Positions 1 to 7,917 of a stretch of 64,000 nt of DNA are shown here, one piece after another. How positions within the stretch are numbered: position 1 is the stretch's first letter; every line of letters begins with the position of its first letter. The notes under the pieces were generated by a model. The model ran no database searches and was not told the DNA's origin. It saw nothing but the letters and a program-made list of their open reading frames with translations. Both the position numbers and the translations under genes were made by a program. Source of the stretch: Winogradskya humida (GTDB lineage: Bacteria > Actinomycetota > Actinomycetes > Mycobacteriales > Micromonosporaceae); NCBI RefSeq assembly GCF_016862215.1, contig NZ_BOMN01000005.1:1-64000 (forward strand), written 5' to 3'.

Positions 1-33
1 GGGCCACGGGCCACGGGCCACGGGCCACGGGCC
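1..33. repeat. 7-bp tandem repeat at window edge
   Basis: Four perfect copies of GGGCCAC followed by a partial fifth. The array starts at the window edge and may continue to the left. It is GC-rich simple sequence with no gene on it that I can support. Confidence 0.8.
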
Positions 34-119
34 TGCGGCCTGGCCCGGCCTCGGCCCGGGCCGCACCCTTGGCTCTACCTCGGTCGGGACCACAATCCCA
101 GCCTGACCATGGCCGGCCC

Positions 120-575
120 CTAATGGCGGCGGATGACGATGAGCAGTATCTCGCGGGTGGTCTGGTTCTGGTAGTCGGCGTAGCTCGGCGCGACGGCGAT
201 CACCCGGTCCCACAGGTCGGCGCGTTCCTGGCTGCGCAGGATCTCGGACGTCGCCGGGTAGGTGTCCGTGCCGATCTCCACCATGAGCCGGGGGTCGGCG
301 ACGAGGTTGTGGTATCAGGACGGGTTCGCGGGGGCGCCGCCCGCTGACGCGACCACGACGTGGCGGCCGTCCACCGAGACCCAGCCCACGGGGCTGGTGC
401 GGCGCAGGCCGGTCCAGCCCACGGGGCTAATGCGGCGCCGGCCGGTGCGGGCTCCGGTGGTGGTGATCAGGGCCAGGGTCGCACCCTCGAACATGCCGCC
501 GACCCGGCCGCCGTGGGCTCGGAACTCGTCGATGACGGGCTGGTTGAAGTCCGTCTCCGTGGCGTCGGTTTCCAT
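120..575 (-). pseudogene. F420-dependent nitroreductase-like protein (DUF385), broken by in-frame stop
   Basis: Reading from ATG at 575 (AGAGGA lies about 6 bases upstream) gives an N-terminus of the deazaflavin (F420)-dependent nitroreductase family. The frame hits TGA at 315-317 and then continues without any shift as YHNLVADPRLMVEIG to a natural TAG at 120-122. In this family the motif is NPxWYHNL, so the TGA stands exactly where the conserved Trp (TGG) belongs: a single G-to-A nonsense change. The coding region also contains an in-frame 33-bp tandem duplication (about 382-447) that repeats the SPVGW segment. Both defects suggest decay. The alternatives are a sequencing error at one base or rare readthrough. 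Function when intact would be F420H2-dependent reduction of an unknown substrate. Confidence 0.8.
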
Positions 576-590
576 GGGCATTCCTCTCCC

Positions 591-618
591 GTTGAACGGT
601 TGAACGGTTGAACGGCTG
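591..618. repeat. 8-bp tandem repeat upstream of the broken reductase
   Basis: GTTGAACG is repeated three times, followed by a diverged partial copy, immediately upstream of the pseudogene start. The rest of 619-1000 is non-coding as far as I can see: the reading frames there lack family signatures and Shine-Dalgarno-preceded starts. Confidence 0.7.
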
Positions 619-1023
619 AAATGCCGAATGGGGCGCGCGAAGAGCCGGAATGCGGAAAAGCGCATGCCAAAAGAATCATTCGCGCAGTGAGAAAATGCGG
701 ATACGAAATCAGCGGACCGCACCCAGGCAGCCGGGTTTTCGCAGGAAGAAGCAGGCAGAAACAGGACCCAATCAGCGCATCGCGCGGCTGACGGTGAGAC
801 CTCTGGTCAGGTGATATCCATCTGATCGCCCCAGTGGTACGGCGCCTCCATGCCCACGGCGTTCTCCCTGCCGGGTACACGCGGCGCGCCAAAACAACAG
901 CAGTTTCGCCATTAAATGGGCAGCGACGAGTCCGGGCCGGGTTGAGCGCGGCGGCGACTTGCGGGATCATGGCGGGCCGGTGACGACCGCGAGCGGTTGT
1001 CGAGATGATCGGGAGTGGCCGAC

Positions 1024-1479
1024 GTGCGTACGGTGCCGGTGTTGTTCGGTGTGGTTCTGCTGGCCCTGGCAGCCGGGTGCACGTCGTCCGCGGATGAGGG
1101 TAAGCCGGATGCCAGGCCCGCGGTGACCGCCGGGTCGCCGCCGCCGTGGACCGAGCCGGCCAACTACACCTACACCGTCGAGCGGAAATGCGACGGCAAG
1201 GAGTCGCTCGGCGTCTACCGGGTGACGGTTGCCGGAGGCGAGGTGTCAAACATCGAGCGGACCGACGGCAGGACGGCCACCGGCGAGGAGGAGATCGAGC
1301 TGCCCACGCTCGGTGGCCTGGTCGACCTGGCCCAGACCGCGGCCGACGACGGCGGCAAGATGACCACCAGCTCCGACCCGGCCGACGGGCACCCGGTCGC
1401 GATCGCTTTCGACGTCTCGGACGCCGGCGACAACGAGGACAACACCTGCTTCGTCATCTCGGACTACAAACTCCAGTAG
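1024..1479 (+). CDS. Putative secreted lipoprotein
   Basis: A 151-residue protein with a short lipoprotein signal: MRT, a hydrophobic stretch and the lipobox LAAGC, so the mature N-terminus would be a lipidated Cys anchored on the outer face of the membrane. GTG at 1024 is chosen because GGGAG (1011-1015) sits eight bases upstream. An upstream in-frame GTG at 1015 overlaps that ribosome site. The mature part is acidic and Ser/Thr-rich, with later Cys residues (ERKCDGKE, NTCFVI) that could form a disulfide. It resembles no family I can name. It is convergent with the TetR gene that follows. Confidence 0.75.
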   Translation: MRTVPVLFGVVLLALAAGCTSSADEGKPDARPAVTAGSPPPWTEPANYTYTVERKCDGKESLGVYRVTVAGGEVSNIERTDGRTATGEEEIELPTLGGLVDLAQTAADDGGKMTTSSDPADGHPVAIAFDVSDAGDNEDNTCFVISDYKLQ

Positions 1480-1507
1480 GCAGGGCCGCAGAGCGCGCGG
1501 GCCTCAG

Positions 1508-1580
1508 GGCTGCAGGGCGCGCAGGGCTGCAGGGCGCGCAGGGCTGCAGGGCGCGCAGGCCTCAGGGTTGCAGGGCGCGC
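1508..1580. repeat. 17-bp tandem repeat at the TetR gene 3' end
   Basis: About three copies of CTGCAGGGCGCGCAGGG lie in the convergent gap, and the array runs into the last codons of the TetR gene, whose 3' end carries the same GCAGGGCGCGCAGGG core. The array therefore looks like repeated duplication of that gene's tail. Confidence 0.75.
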
Positions 1581-2086
1581 AGGGCGGCGGCGATCGCCTG
1601 GGTGCGGATGGTGGTGTGCAGGTCGGGGTGGTCGACGAAGAGGATGACCGTGTCCTGGAGGCCACCTAGGGCGACGACGGCGCGCACCCGGTCGGCCGGT
1701 TCCGGGCCGGCGAGCAGGGTGTCGAGGCGGGTGCGCCAGCCGATGACGGCGTGGACCAGGTCGAGCTGGTTCATCACCTGGACGTCGCGGAGGAGCCCGA
1801 GGAACAGCCGGCGGTGGGTGTAGCAGAGGTCGAAGTAGGCCTCCAACGCACCGCGCGGCTCGGGTGGCAGCTCTTCCAGGAACGCGCCGACGTCTTTGAG
1901 CAACGGCTCTAGCAGCGCGTTGAGCAGGTCTTTCTTCGACGCGAAGTGGTAGTAGAGCGCGGCCTTGGTGATGCCGAGGCGCTCTGCGATCTCCCGCAGG
2001 CTGGTCTGTTCGAAGCCGTTGTCGGAGAACAGCTCCAGTGCCACCGCCTTGACCTCTTCGCGGGTGTCGGTGTTCAGACGTGGCAT
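1562..2086 (-). CDS. TetR-family transcriptional regulator
   Basis: A 174-residue repressor. The N-terminal helix-turn-helix is clear (LREIAERLGITKAALYYHF, about residues 30-50), followed by a variable ligand-binding domain. ATG at 2086 (MPRLNTD) is preferred for its GGGG upstream; an ATG at 2098 would add four residues. It is divergent from the FAD monooxygenase, and the short gap contains the dyad at 2113-2136, so it probably represses both itself and the monooxygenase until a small aromatic or drug-like ligand binds. The 3' end merges with a tandem repeat. Confidence 0.9.
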   Translation of the reverse strand: MPRLNTDTREEVKAVALELFSDNGFEQTSLREIAERLGITKAALYYHFASKKDLLNALLEPLLKDVGAFLEELPPEPRGALEAYFDLCYTHRRLFLGLLRDVQVMNQLDLVHAVIGWRTRLDTLLAGPEPADRVRAVVALGGLQDTVILFVDHPDLHTTIRTQAIAAALRALQP

Positions 2087-2112
2087 GCCCCGAAGCATAG
2101 TCGACCCTTGAC

Positions 2113-2136
2113 TACTTACCGGGCGGTCAGTAAGTA
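2113..2136. promoter_or_regulatory. Likely TetR operator
   Basis: Perfect 7-bp arms TACTTAC and GTAAGTA are separated by 10 bp, centred between the divergent TetR gene and the FAD monooxygenase start at 2146. Position and geometry fit a repressor dimer site controlling both genes. Confidence 0.75.
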
Positions 2137-2145
2137 TCTTGAGTC

Positions 2146-3294
2146 ATGACTACAGCGCTGATCTCCGGGGCGGGCGTCGCCGGCCCCGCCCTCGCCTACT
2201 GGCTGCACCGTTACGGCTTCGACGTGACGCTCGTCGAGAGCGCACGCGGCATCCGTACCGGCGGCTATCCGATCGACGTCCGCGGGCCGGCCGTGCAGGT
2301 CGCGGAGCGGATGGGAATCCTGCCCGAGCTGCGGGCCGCCCACATCGACACCCGCCGGATCTCGGTGGTCAACGGGACGGGCCGGATCGTCGCCTCACTC
2401 AGCCCGGGAGAGCTGGCCGCCGGCAACAAGAACGACATCGAGATCCCGCGCGGCCAGCTCGGCGAGATCCTCTACGGCCTGACCAGGAACCGCATCGAGT
2501 ACGTCTTCGGCGACTCCGTAGCCACCCTGGAGCAGCACCCCGGCGGCGTGGACGTCACGTTCGAGCACGGCGCGCCGCGCACCTTCGACCACGTGATCGG
2601 CGCCGACGGACTGCACTCGACCACGCGCCGCCTCGCGTTCGGGCCGGAGCGCGACTACCACCACTATCTCGGCTACTGCTTCGCCGGCTTCGAGGTCCCG
2701 AACACCGGCGGCCTCTCCCACGAGGCCCTGCTGCAGAACACCCCGGGCCGGCTCGCCGCCCTCTACGCGGTGGGTGACGCTCCGGAGAAGATCCATGCCC
2801 TGCTGGCGTACGCGACACCGGAGCCCACGCCGCGCGAAAGCGTGACAGCTCGCGTGCGGGAGGTCTTCGCAGGTCTCGGCGGCGAGACACCTCGCCTGCT
2901 CGACGCCCTGGAGCAGGCGGACGACCTCTACAGCGACACCGTCAGCCAGATCCGCATGCCCGCGTGGACCACCGGCCGGGTGTCCCTCCTCGGCGACGCC
3001 GCCTACGCCCCGTCGTTCCTGACCGGCCAGGGCACCACCCTCGCCCTGGTCGGCGCGTACCTCCTGGCCCGGAACCTCGGCGACAGCAGCGCCTACGAGC
3101 AGGCGATGCGCGGCTACGTGACCCGGACCCAGACGCTCGGGCGGGGCGCTGCCATGATCCTGCCCCGCACCGGCACCGAGCTGTGGCTGCGCAACCAGGC
3201 CTTCCGCCTCATGCCGCTGCTCTCCCGCTTCAGCCGCCGGAGCACCCCACCCGCCGAAATCACCCTCCCGGAGCCGGTGAAGATGGACGCATGA
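2146..3294 (+). CDS. FAD-dependent aromatic monooxygenase (PHBH/TetX-like)
   Basis: A 382-residue class A flavoprotein monooxygenase. The Rossmann motif GAGVAG is near the N-terminus, the FAD/NADPH-binding DG motif reads VIGADGLHSTTRRL near the middle, and the GD motif reads VSLLGDAAYAP near residue 280. Enzymes of this family hydroxylate aromatic or polyketide substrates, and some inactivate tetracyclines or rifamycins; the substrate here is unknown. It is divergent from a TetR regulator across a strong operator, which suggests inducible detoxification. It overlaps the next gene by ATGA, so the two are probably translationally coupled. No strong Shine-Dalgarno precedes ATG 2146, so the transcript may be leaderless or nearly so. 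Confidence 0.9.
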   Translation: MTTALISGAGVAGPALAYWLHRYGFDVTLVESARGIRTGGYPIDVRGPAVQVAERMGILPELRAAHIDTRRISVVNGTGRIVASLSPGELAAGNKNDIEIPRGQLGEILYGLTRNRIEYVFGDSVATLEQHPGGVDVTFEHGAPRTFDHVIGADGLHSTTRRLAFGPERDYHHYLGYCFAGFEVPNTGGLSHEALLQNTPGRLAALYAVGDAPEKIHALLAYATPEPTPRESVTARVREVFAGLGGETPRLLDALEQADDLYSDTVSQIRMPAWTTGRVSLLGDAAYAPSFLTGQGTTLALVGAYLLARNLGDSSAYEQAMRGYVTRTQTLGRGAAMILPRTGTELWLRNQAFRLMPLLSRFSRRSTPPAEITLPEPVKMDA

Positions 3295-3917
3295 CGGAAC
3301 TGCGAGCGGTGATCTTCGACTGGCGGGGCACTCTTGTCACCACGCTGACGCCGCAGGAGTGGGCAGGGGCCGCAATGGAGCGGCTGCGAAGGCCGGCCCG
3401 GCCCATTCCCGCGCTGGAGGAAGAGCCGCCCGGCGACGACACCGACGCCGAAAGGCACCGCGCCGCCTACTACCGGTACTTCGCCGCCGCCGGCCTGGAT
3501 GACGATCTTGCCGACGCCCTGTACGCGGTGGAGTCCGACCCCGCCCACAACCTCTTCGCCGTCGACGCGGTGCCGGTGCTGCGAGCCATCGCCGCACACG
3601 GGACAAAGATCGCCGTGCTCAGCGACATCCACTTCGACATCCGGCCCGCGTTCACGGTCGCGGGGCTCGGTGATGTCGTGAACGCGTACACATTGTCGTT
3701 TGAGCATGGGGTGCAGAAGCCGGACCCGGCGATCTTCCGGCTGGCCCTCGATGCCCTCGGCACTGAGCCGGCGCAGACGCTGATGGTCGGTGACCGCGCG
3801 GGGTGGGACGGCGGCGCGCTCGACCTGGGCATTCCCACACTGCTGATCCCGCCGCTCACCGACCCCCGCCAGGAACGCCTCGACCTGGCCGCCCGAGTGC
3901 TCGACGTAAAACTCTAA
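3291..3917 (+). CDS. HAD-superfamily hydrolase-like protein
   Basis: A 208-residue HAD protein. Motif I is FDWRGTL: the nucleophile Asp10 is present, but the second acidic residue of DxD, the usual general acid/base, is Arg. Motif II is LSDIH, the Lys motif is KPDPAIF, and motif IV is MVGDRAGWDG. Loss of the second Asp is typical of HADs that are not phosphatases, or of weak enzymes. The ATG overlaps the stop of the FAD monooxygenase (ATGA), so the two form an operon. The 3' end overlaps the convergent methyltransferase by four bases. Confidence 0.85.
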   Translation: MTELRAVIFDWRGTLVTTLTPQEWAGAAMERLRRPARPIPALEEEPPGDDTDAERHRAAYYRYFAAAGLDDDLADALYAVESDPAHNLFAVDAVPVLRAIAAHGTKIAVLSDIHFDIRPAFTVAGLGDVVNAYTLSFEHGVQKPDPAIFRLALDALGTEPAQTLMVGDRAGWDGGALDLGIPTLLIPPLTDPRQERLDLAARVLDVKL

Positions 3918-4615
3918 AAAGCGACAACAAAGAGCCGGTCCGGGGTACGCCGCCCGACTCCCCCACCAACCGACACGTTCCGCAATCCGTTGTCCCGCAA
4001 CAGCCCGGTCAACGACCCGACACTCCACGGCCGCATGGTGAACTGGTATTCCACGACGTCGCCGCCCATCGCATAGGTCTCCCGCACCCGCAGCAACCCG
4101 TTGTCCCACGTCGTGCGGCTGGTGAAACCGGACCGCGTCCGAGGCTCCCCATCGGCCCGTTCCCGGGAAGCCTCCGCCTCCCGCACGTCAAGGAACAGCT
4201 TCCCGCCCGCGCGCAACGACCGGGCCAGCGAAGCGATCGCCGCCGCCCGCTCACCGTCCGAAACCATGTCGTTGAGAACACCCCGGCACATCACCGCGTC
4301 ATGATCCGCCGTCGGCAAAAGACAAATATCAATCAGTTGGGTACGCGCGGACGGGCACCTCGCCGCCGCCTGTGCCAGCAACCGCGGCGCGGCATCCGCG
4401 AGATCGACGACATGCCCTCGCGCGATCATCTCCGCGGCGTGCCGCCCCGTCCCACAGCCCGCGTCCAGGATGGACGACGAGCGTGCCAGCTGCGCATCAA
4501 CCGCATCGCACCAGGGCTTGACGGGGTCGTTGATGATGAGGTCGTAGGCCTCGGCATGCAGGTCGTAGAAGGGCCGTTCCCCGCACACTCGCGCCGAGGA
4601 CGAAGGTGTGTCCAT
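3914..4615 (-). CDS. Class I SAM-dependent methyltransferase
   Basis: A 233-residue Rossmann methyltransferase with motif I SSILDAGCGTGRHA near residue 50 and an acidic post-motif. It would methylate a small molecule using S-adenosylmethionine; the substrate is not evident. ATG 4615 (MDTPSSS) is chosen because the upstream extension is low-complexity and unlike the family. Its stop overlaps the stop of the HAD gene on the other strand. It is divergent from the luciferase-like fragment. Confidence 0.85.
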   Translation of the reverse strand: MDTPSSSARVCGERPFYDLHAEAYDLIINDPVKPWCDAVDAQLARSSSILDAGCGTGRHAAEMIARGHVVDLADAAPRLLAQAAARCPSARTQLIDICLLPTADHDAVMCRGVLNDMVSDGERAAAIASLARSLRAGGKLFLDVREAEASRERADGEPRTRSGFTSRTTWDNGLLRVRETYAMGGDVVEYQFTMRPWSVGSLTGLLRDNGLRNVSVGGGVGRRTPDRLFVVAF

Positions 4616-4708
4616 ACCAGACCGTACGTCACAGATTTTGGCATTGACGTGGAAAGCGGGCGCGGCGCACAGTCGATCAGGTAACAAGCCGTCATCGGGG
4701 GGTGCGTC

Positions 4709-4855
4709 TTGGACTTCGGAGCACTGACTTTTCCGTTCCATCAACCGGCCGACAATCCGACGCTGCAGCTGCACGAGGATCTGGCGCTGGTGGAACATCT
4801 CGACGCGCTGGGCTACGAGGAGTTCTGGTTCGGCGAGCATCATTCGGGCGGCTGG
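4709..4855 (+). pseudogene. Truncated luciferase-like (LLM) flavin monooxygenase
   Basis: A TTG start preceded by GGGGGG opens about 49 residues that match the N-terminus of LLM-class oxidoreductases (LDFGALTFPFHQP, then GYEEFWFGEHHSGGW). Past 4855 the similarity ends in every frame. Full-length members are about 330-360 residues, so this is a remnant cut by deletion. The following 4856-5123 contains a short hydrophobic stretch near 5025-5090 that I cannot assign. Confidence 0.7.
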
Positions 4856-5123
4856 CCGGGCGGTCCGGGGCGGGCATGGTGTCGTTCGGGGCGTCGGCGG
4901 CGATCGGGCAGGGCACCGACAATCCGTTGCGTACGGCGGCCGGGATCGCCGAGACCGAGGCGCGGCGGGCCGGTTCGGTTTCGACCGGCGTCGGTGGTCC
5001 GCCGGCTGGCCGAACGGCGGGCGTCATGACCAGCAGCGTGCTGTCGCAGGTCCTGCTGAGCCTCGGGCTGATCGTGCTGCTCGAGCGTCGCCGCGGGGTC
5101 CGTACCGATATCAAGGAGAACTC

Positions 5124-6761
5124 ATGGACATCCGTGTCGAGGTGACCGTCCTCGGGAGCGGCATCGGTGGCAGCACCGTCGCGGCGATCCTGGCCCGGCA
5201 GGGCGTGTCGGTCGCGCTCGTGGACGGCGCGAAACATCCGCGGTTCGCGCTGGGCGAGTCGACGATCGGGGAGACGTCGTTCCTCATGCGGCTGCTTGCT
5301 GCCCGCTACGACGTGCCCGAGCTCGCCCAGGTGTCGACGTCCGGGGGAATCCGGCAGCACGCCAGCCACCGGTGCGGCATCAAGACCAACTTCGGCTTCG
5401 TCTACCACCGGCCGGAGCAGGAGCACGACCCGTACGAGGTGACGCAGTGCAGTGTCTCCGAGGGCCCGTTCGGCCCGGAGTCGCACCTGATGCGCGCCGA
5501 CATCGACCAGTACCTGTTCAACGCCGCGGTGAGGTACGGCGCGGTGGCCCGCGAGGGCGTGCGGGTCGCGAACGTCGACATCACCGCCGAGCAGGCGATC
5601 GTCGAGCTGGCCAACGGCGAGACCGTGCACAGCGACTACGTCATCGACGCTACCGGGCGCACCTCGGTGCTGGCCGACGCGTACGGCCTGCGCGAGGAGC
5701 CGTCCCGCTTCCTGACCGACTCGCGCACGATCTTCACGCACATGCGTGGGGTCCGCCCCTACGACAGCGTCGAGGAGTCGAGCGGGCAGCCCAACCTGTG
5801 GCACCAGGGCACCCTGCACCACCTGTTCGACGGCGGCTGGATGTGGGTCATCCCGTTCGACAACACCGATTCCAGCGAGTCCGACCTGGTAAGCGTCGGG
5901 CTCAACCTGGACACGAGCCGCTTCCCGAAACGCGACGGGGTCACGCCCGACCAGGAATGGGCCGAGTTCCTCGAGCGCTTCCCGGCGATCGGGCGGCAGT
6001 TCGCCGACGCGACCACGGCGTTCCCGTGGATCTCGACGGGCCGCACACAGTTCTCGTCCTCGCGTACGGTCGGGGATCGCTGGGTTCTGATGAGCCACGC
6101 AGCCGGGGCGATCGACGCGCTCTTCAGCCGTGGCATGGCCAACACGATGGCGGTCATCGAGGCGTTCGTGCCGACGTTCCTCGCCGCCCGCACCGACGGC
6201 GATTTCTCCGCGGCCCGCTTCGAGTATCTCGACGTGCTCAACCAGAGCATCCTTGACAACAACGACAAGCTGATCGCCGGCTCGTACATCGCGTTCCAGG
6301 ATTTCGACCTGTGGCGGGCCTGGTCGAAGATGTGGTACCTCGCCTGGAACCTGGGCGTCATCCGCGTCGCCGGCTCGTACTACCAGTACCTCGAGAACAG
6401 CGACCCAGCCGTGTTCGACCGGCTGCACCAGGGGCCGGTCCCGGGCTCGTTCTGCCCCGAGCTGCCCAGCGCCCAGGTCCAGTTCACCGCGTGCTTCGAG
6501 GTGATGCGCCGGGTCCAGCGCGGCGAGCTGACCCCGGCCGACGCGGTGCCGGAGCTGGCCTGGCTGCTCGGCGACGGCGAGGCCTCCCCGTCCCCGCTCA
6601 ACCTGCACGACGTCCTGCGCCGCTGGCACGACGGCTCGATGGAAGCCCAGAAACTCCTCTACGACTGGGGCCGCACCGCCGCCCCGCTCCCCCTGCGCCC
6701 CTACTTCGACTACGACCGCGCCACGATCGCCAAGGCCGCTGCCGAAGTGCTCGCCGCCTGA
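5124..6761 (+). CDS. Flavin-dependent halogenase (tryptophan halogenase family)
   Basis: A 545-residue FADH2-dependent halogenase. The N-terminal nucleotide-binding motif is GSGIGG (residues 11-16), followed by GESTIGE (44-50). The family signature WxWxIP is present as WMWVIP (239-244). A Lys at 87 (GIKTNFGF) is a candidate for the residue that relays hypohalous acid to the substrate. The start has a strong AAGGAG at 5114-5119. Such enzymes chlorinate or brominate aromatic or pyrrole groups of natural products, either free or carrier-bound, and need a flavin reductase. No NRPS, PKS or flavin reductase is next to it, so its pathway is not visible here; the truncated LLM gene upstream suggests an eroded biosynthetic locus. 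Confidence 0.88.
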   Translation: MDIRVEVTVLGSGIGGSTVAAILARQGVSVALVDGAKHPRFALGESTIGETSFLMRLLAARYDVPELAQVSTSGGIRQHASHRCGIKTNFGFVYHRPEQEHDPYEVTQCSVSEGPFGPESHLMRADIDQYLFNAAVRYGAVAREGVRVANVDITAEQAIVELANGETVHSDYVIDATGRTSVLADAYGLREEPSRFLTDSRTIFTHMRGVRPYDSVEESSGQPNLWHQGTLHHLFDGGWMWVIPFDNTDSSESDLVSVGLNLDTSRFPKRDGVTPDQEWAEFLERFPAIGRQFADATTAFPWISTGRTQFSSSRTVGDRWVLMSHAAGAIDALFSRGMANTMAVIEAFVPTFLAARTDGDFSAARFEYLDVLNQSILDNNDKLIAGSYIAFQDFDLWRAWSKMWYLAWNLGVIRVAGSYYQYLENSDPAVFDRLHQGPVPGSFCPELPSAQVQFTACFEVMRRVQRGELTPADAVPELAWLLGDGEASPSPLNLHDVLRRWHDGSMEAQKLLYDWGRTAAPLPLRPYFDYDRATIAKAAAEVLAA

Positions 6762-6791
6762 TGATGTAGGGGTTCTGTGCAGGTTGTGTGT

Positions 6792-6817
6792 GCGGGGCGT
6801 TCTCCGGGGCGCCCCGC
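6792..6817. terminator. GC hairpin after the halogenase
   Basis: Eight-base arms GCGGGGCG and CGCCCCGC around a 10-base loop, just downstream of the halogenase and 15 bases before the next start. There is no U-tract, so it is a plausible but unproven terminator. Confidence 0.45.
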
Positions 6818-6832
6818 CCGTACGGTGCGATC

Positions 6833-7297
6833 ATGAGAGCGATCCGGGCCTGGCTGGCCGTCTTCATCATCGGGCTGGTACTCAGCGGGGTGACGGCGTT
6901 CCCGCTCGTTGCCGAGGTCAGGCTGCTGGCGTGGCTGCTCGGGCCGACCGGGTTCATCGACCACGTTCGCGACGGCCTCGTGACGACCTCCGAGCAATTT
7001 CCCTTCATCGCGTACGGAACGGACTGGCTCGCCTTTGCGCATCTGGTCATCGCGATCGCGTTCGTCGGGCCGTGGCGGGATCCCGTGCGCAACGTCTGGG
7101 TGATCGAGTGGGGCATGATCTGCTGCGTGGCGATCGTGCCGCTGGCGCTGATCGCCGGGCCGGTGCGGGAGCTGCCGTTCTGGTGGACGCTGATCGACAT
7201 CTCGTTCGGGGTCTTCGGGATCGTGCCGCTGCTGTATGTGCGGCGATTGATCAGGCGCCTGCCCACGGAAGTTTGTCCGCCAGTGGCGGCTCGGTGA
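6833..7297 (+). CDS. Small integral membrane protein
   Basis: A 154-residue protein with about four transmembrane helices (residues 7-25, 60-80, 90-112 and 120-138) and a positively charged C-terminus. No enzymatic motif is visible, and I cannot assign a family with confidence. Its last 47 bases overlap the convergent gene on the minus strand. Confidence 0.7.
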   Translation: MRAIRAWLAVFIIGLVLSGVTAFPLVAEVRLLAWLLGPTGFIDHVRDGLVTTSEQFPFIAYGTDWLAFAHLVIAIAFVGPWRDPVRNVWVIEWGMICCVAIVPLALIAGPVRELPFWWTLIDISFGVFGIVPLLYVRRLIRRLPTEVCPPVAAR

Positions 7298-7763
7298 AGA
7301 TCAGCACCGATTCGTCGAGCCGGACGAATTTCCAGCCCGCCTCCTCGTCGTAGACCTCGCCGGCGAGCAGGAGCAGCGGCGTGCCGTCGACGGTCAGGTC
7401 GACCCGCGCGACCACCCCGGCCTCCACGAACGCCGCGACGTGCTCGATCGGGCCGACCGGGAGCTCCCGCAGCGCGCGGCGGCGGTAGATGCCATTCCAG
7501 TTGCCGGTGCCCTCGCGGTGCTCCGGCTCGAGCTCGAGACCCCACACGACGCCGTCCTGGTACGTGGCGATGACGAGGCGCGCGTCGTCCTCGAACGTCA
7601 GCTCGACCATCAGCAGTTGCAGGCAGGGCACCGCCGGATCGGTGAACTGCGGTCCGTCGCTGTTCCGCAACGCCATCTCGACACCGGACCAGGCGACAAC
7701 CCGCCTGCCCTGCAAACCACCGAATTCGAGCACTTTGTCCTGGGCTGACTGCTGTTCGCTCAC
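7251..7763 (-). CDS. Hypothetical protein
   Basis: A 170-residue soluble, acidic protein with a GTG start at 7763. It is rich in beta-strand patterns (VVAWSGVEMALRN, LLMVELTFEDDARLVIATYQDG). No signal, membrane helix or metal motif is visible. It could be a small immunity or housekeeping protein; nothing in the sequence decides this. Its 3' end overlaps the membrane gene by 47 bases. Confidence 0.65.
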   Translation of the reverse strand: MSEQQSAQDKVLEFGGLQGRRVVAWSGVEMALRNSDGPQFTDPAVPCLQLLMVELTFEDDARLVIATYQDGVVWGLELEPEHREGTGNWNGIYRRRALRELPVGPIEHVAAFVEAGVVARVDLTVDGTPLLLLAGEVYDEEAGWKFVRLDESVLIFTEPPLADKLPWAGA

Positions 7764-7917
7764 GCCGCATTATTCCATCGCGCGCGGCCGGAGATTCATT
7801 TATGGTCCTCGGCAGCGGTGGGCGGCTCCCCGCGGTGCTTCCTTCTCCACTCTCACTGGCATCTAGCGTCGCGACTCTCCGCCCACCGCTTCGTATGTCT
7901 CATGGGGGCGTTTTTCT

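Noticed and set aside
467..1249. Long minus-strand ORF (260 codons) over the broken reductase start
   Set aside because: Arg/Pro-rich translation without family signature, overlapping the reductase N-terminus and the lipoprotein in other frames; typical high-GC shadow.
4692..6629. 645-codon minus-strand ORF
   Set aside because: Antisense to the halogenase; composition is low-complexity Arg/Val/Gly and no start signal is seen.
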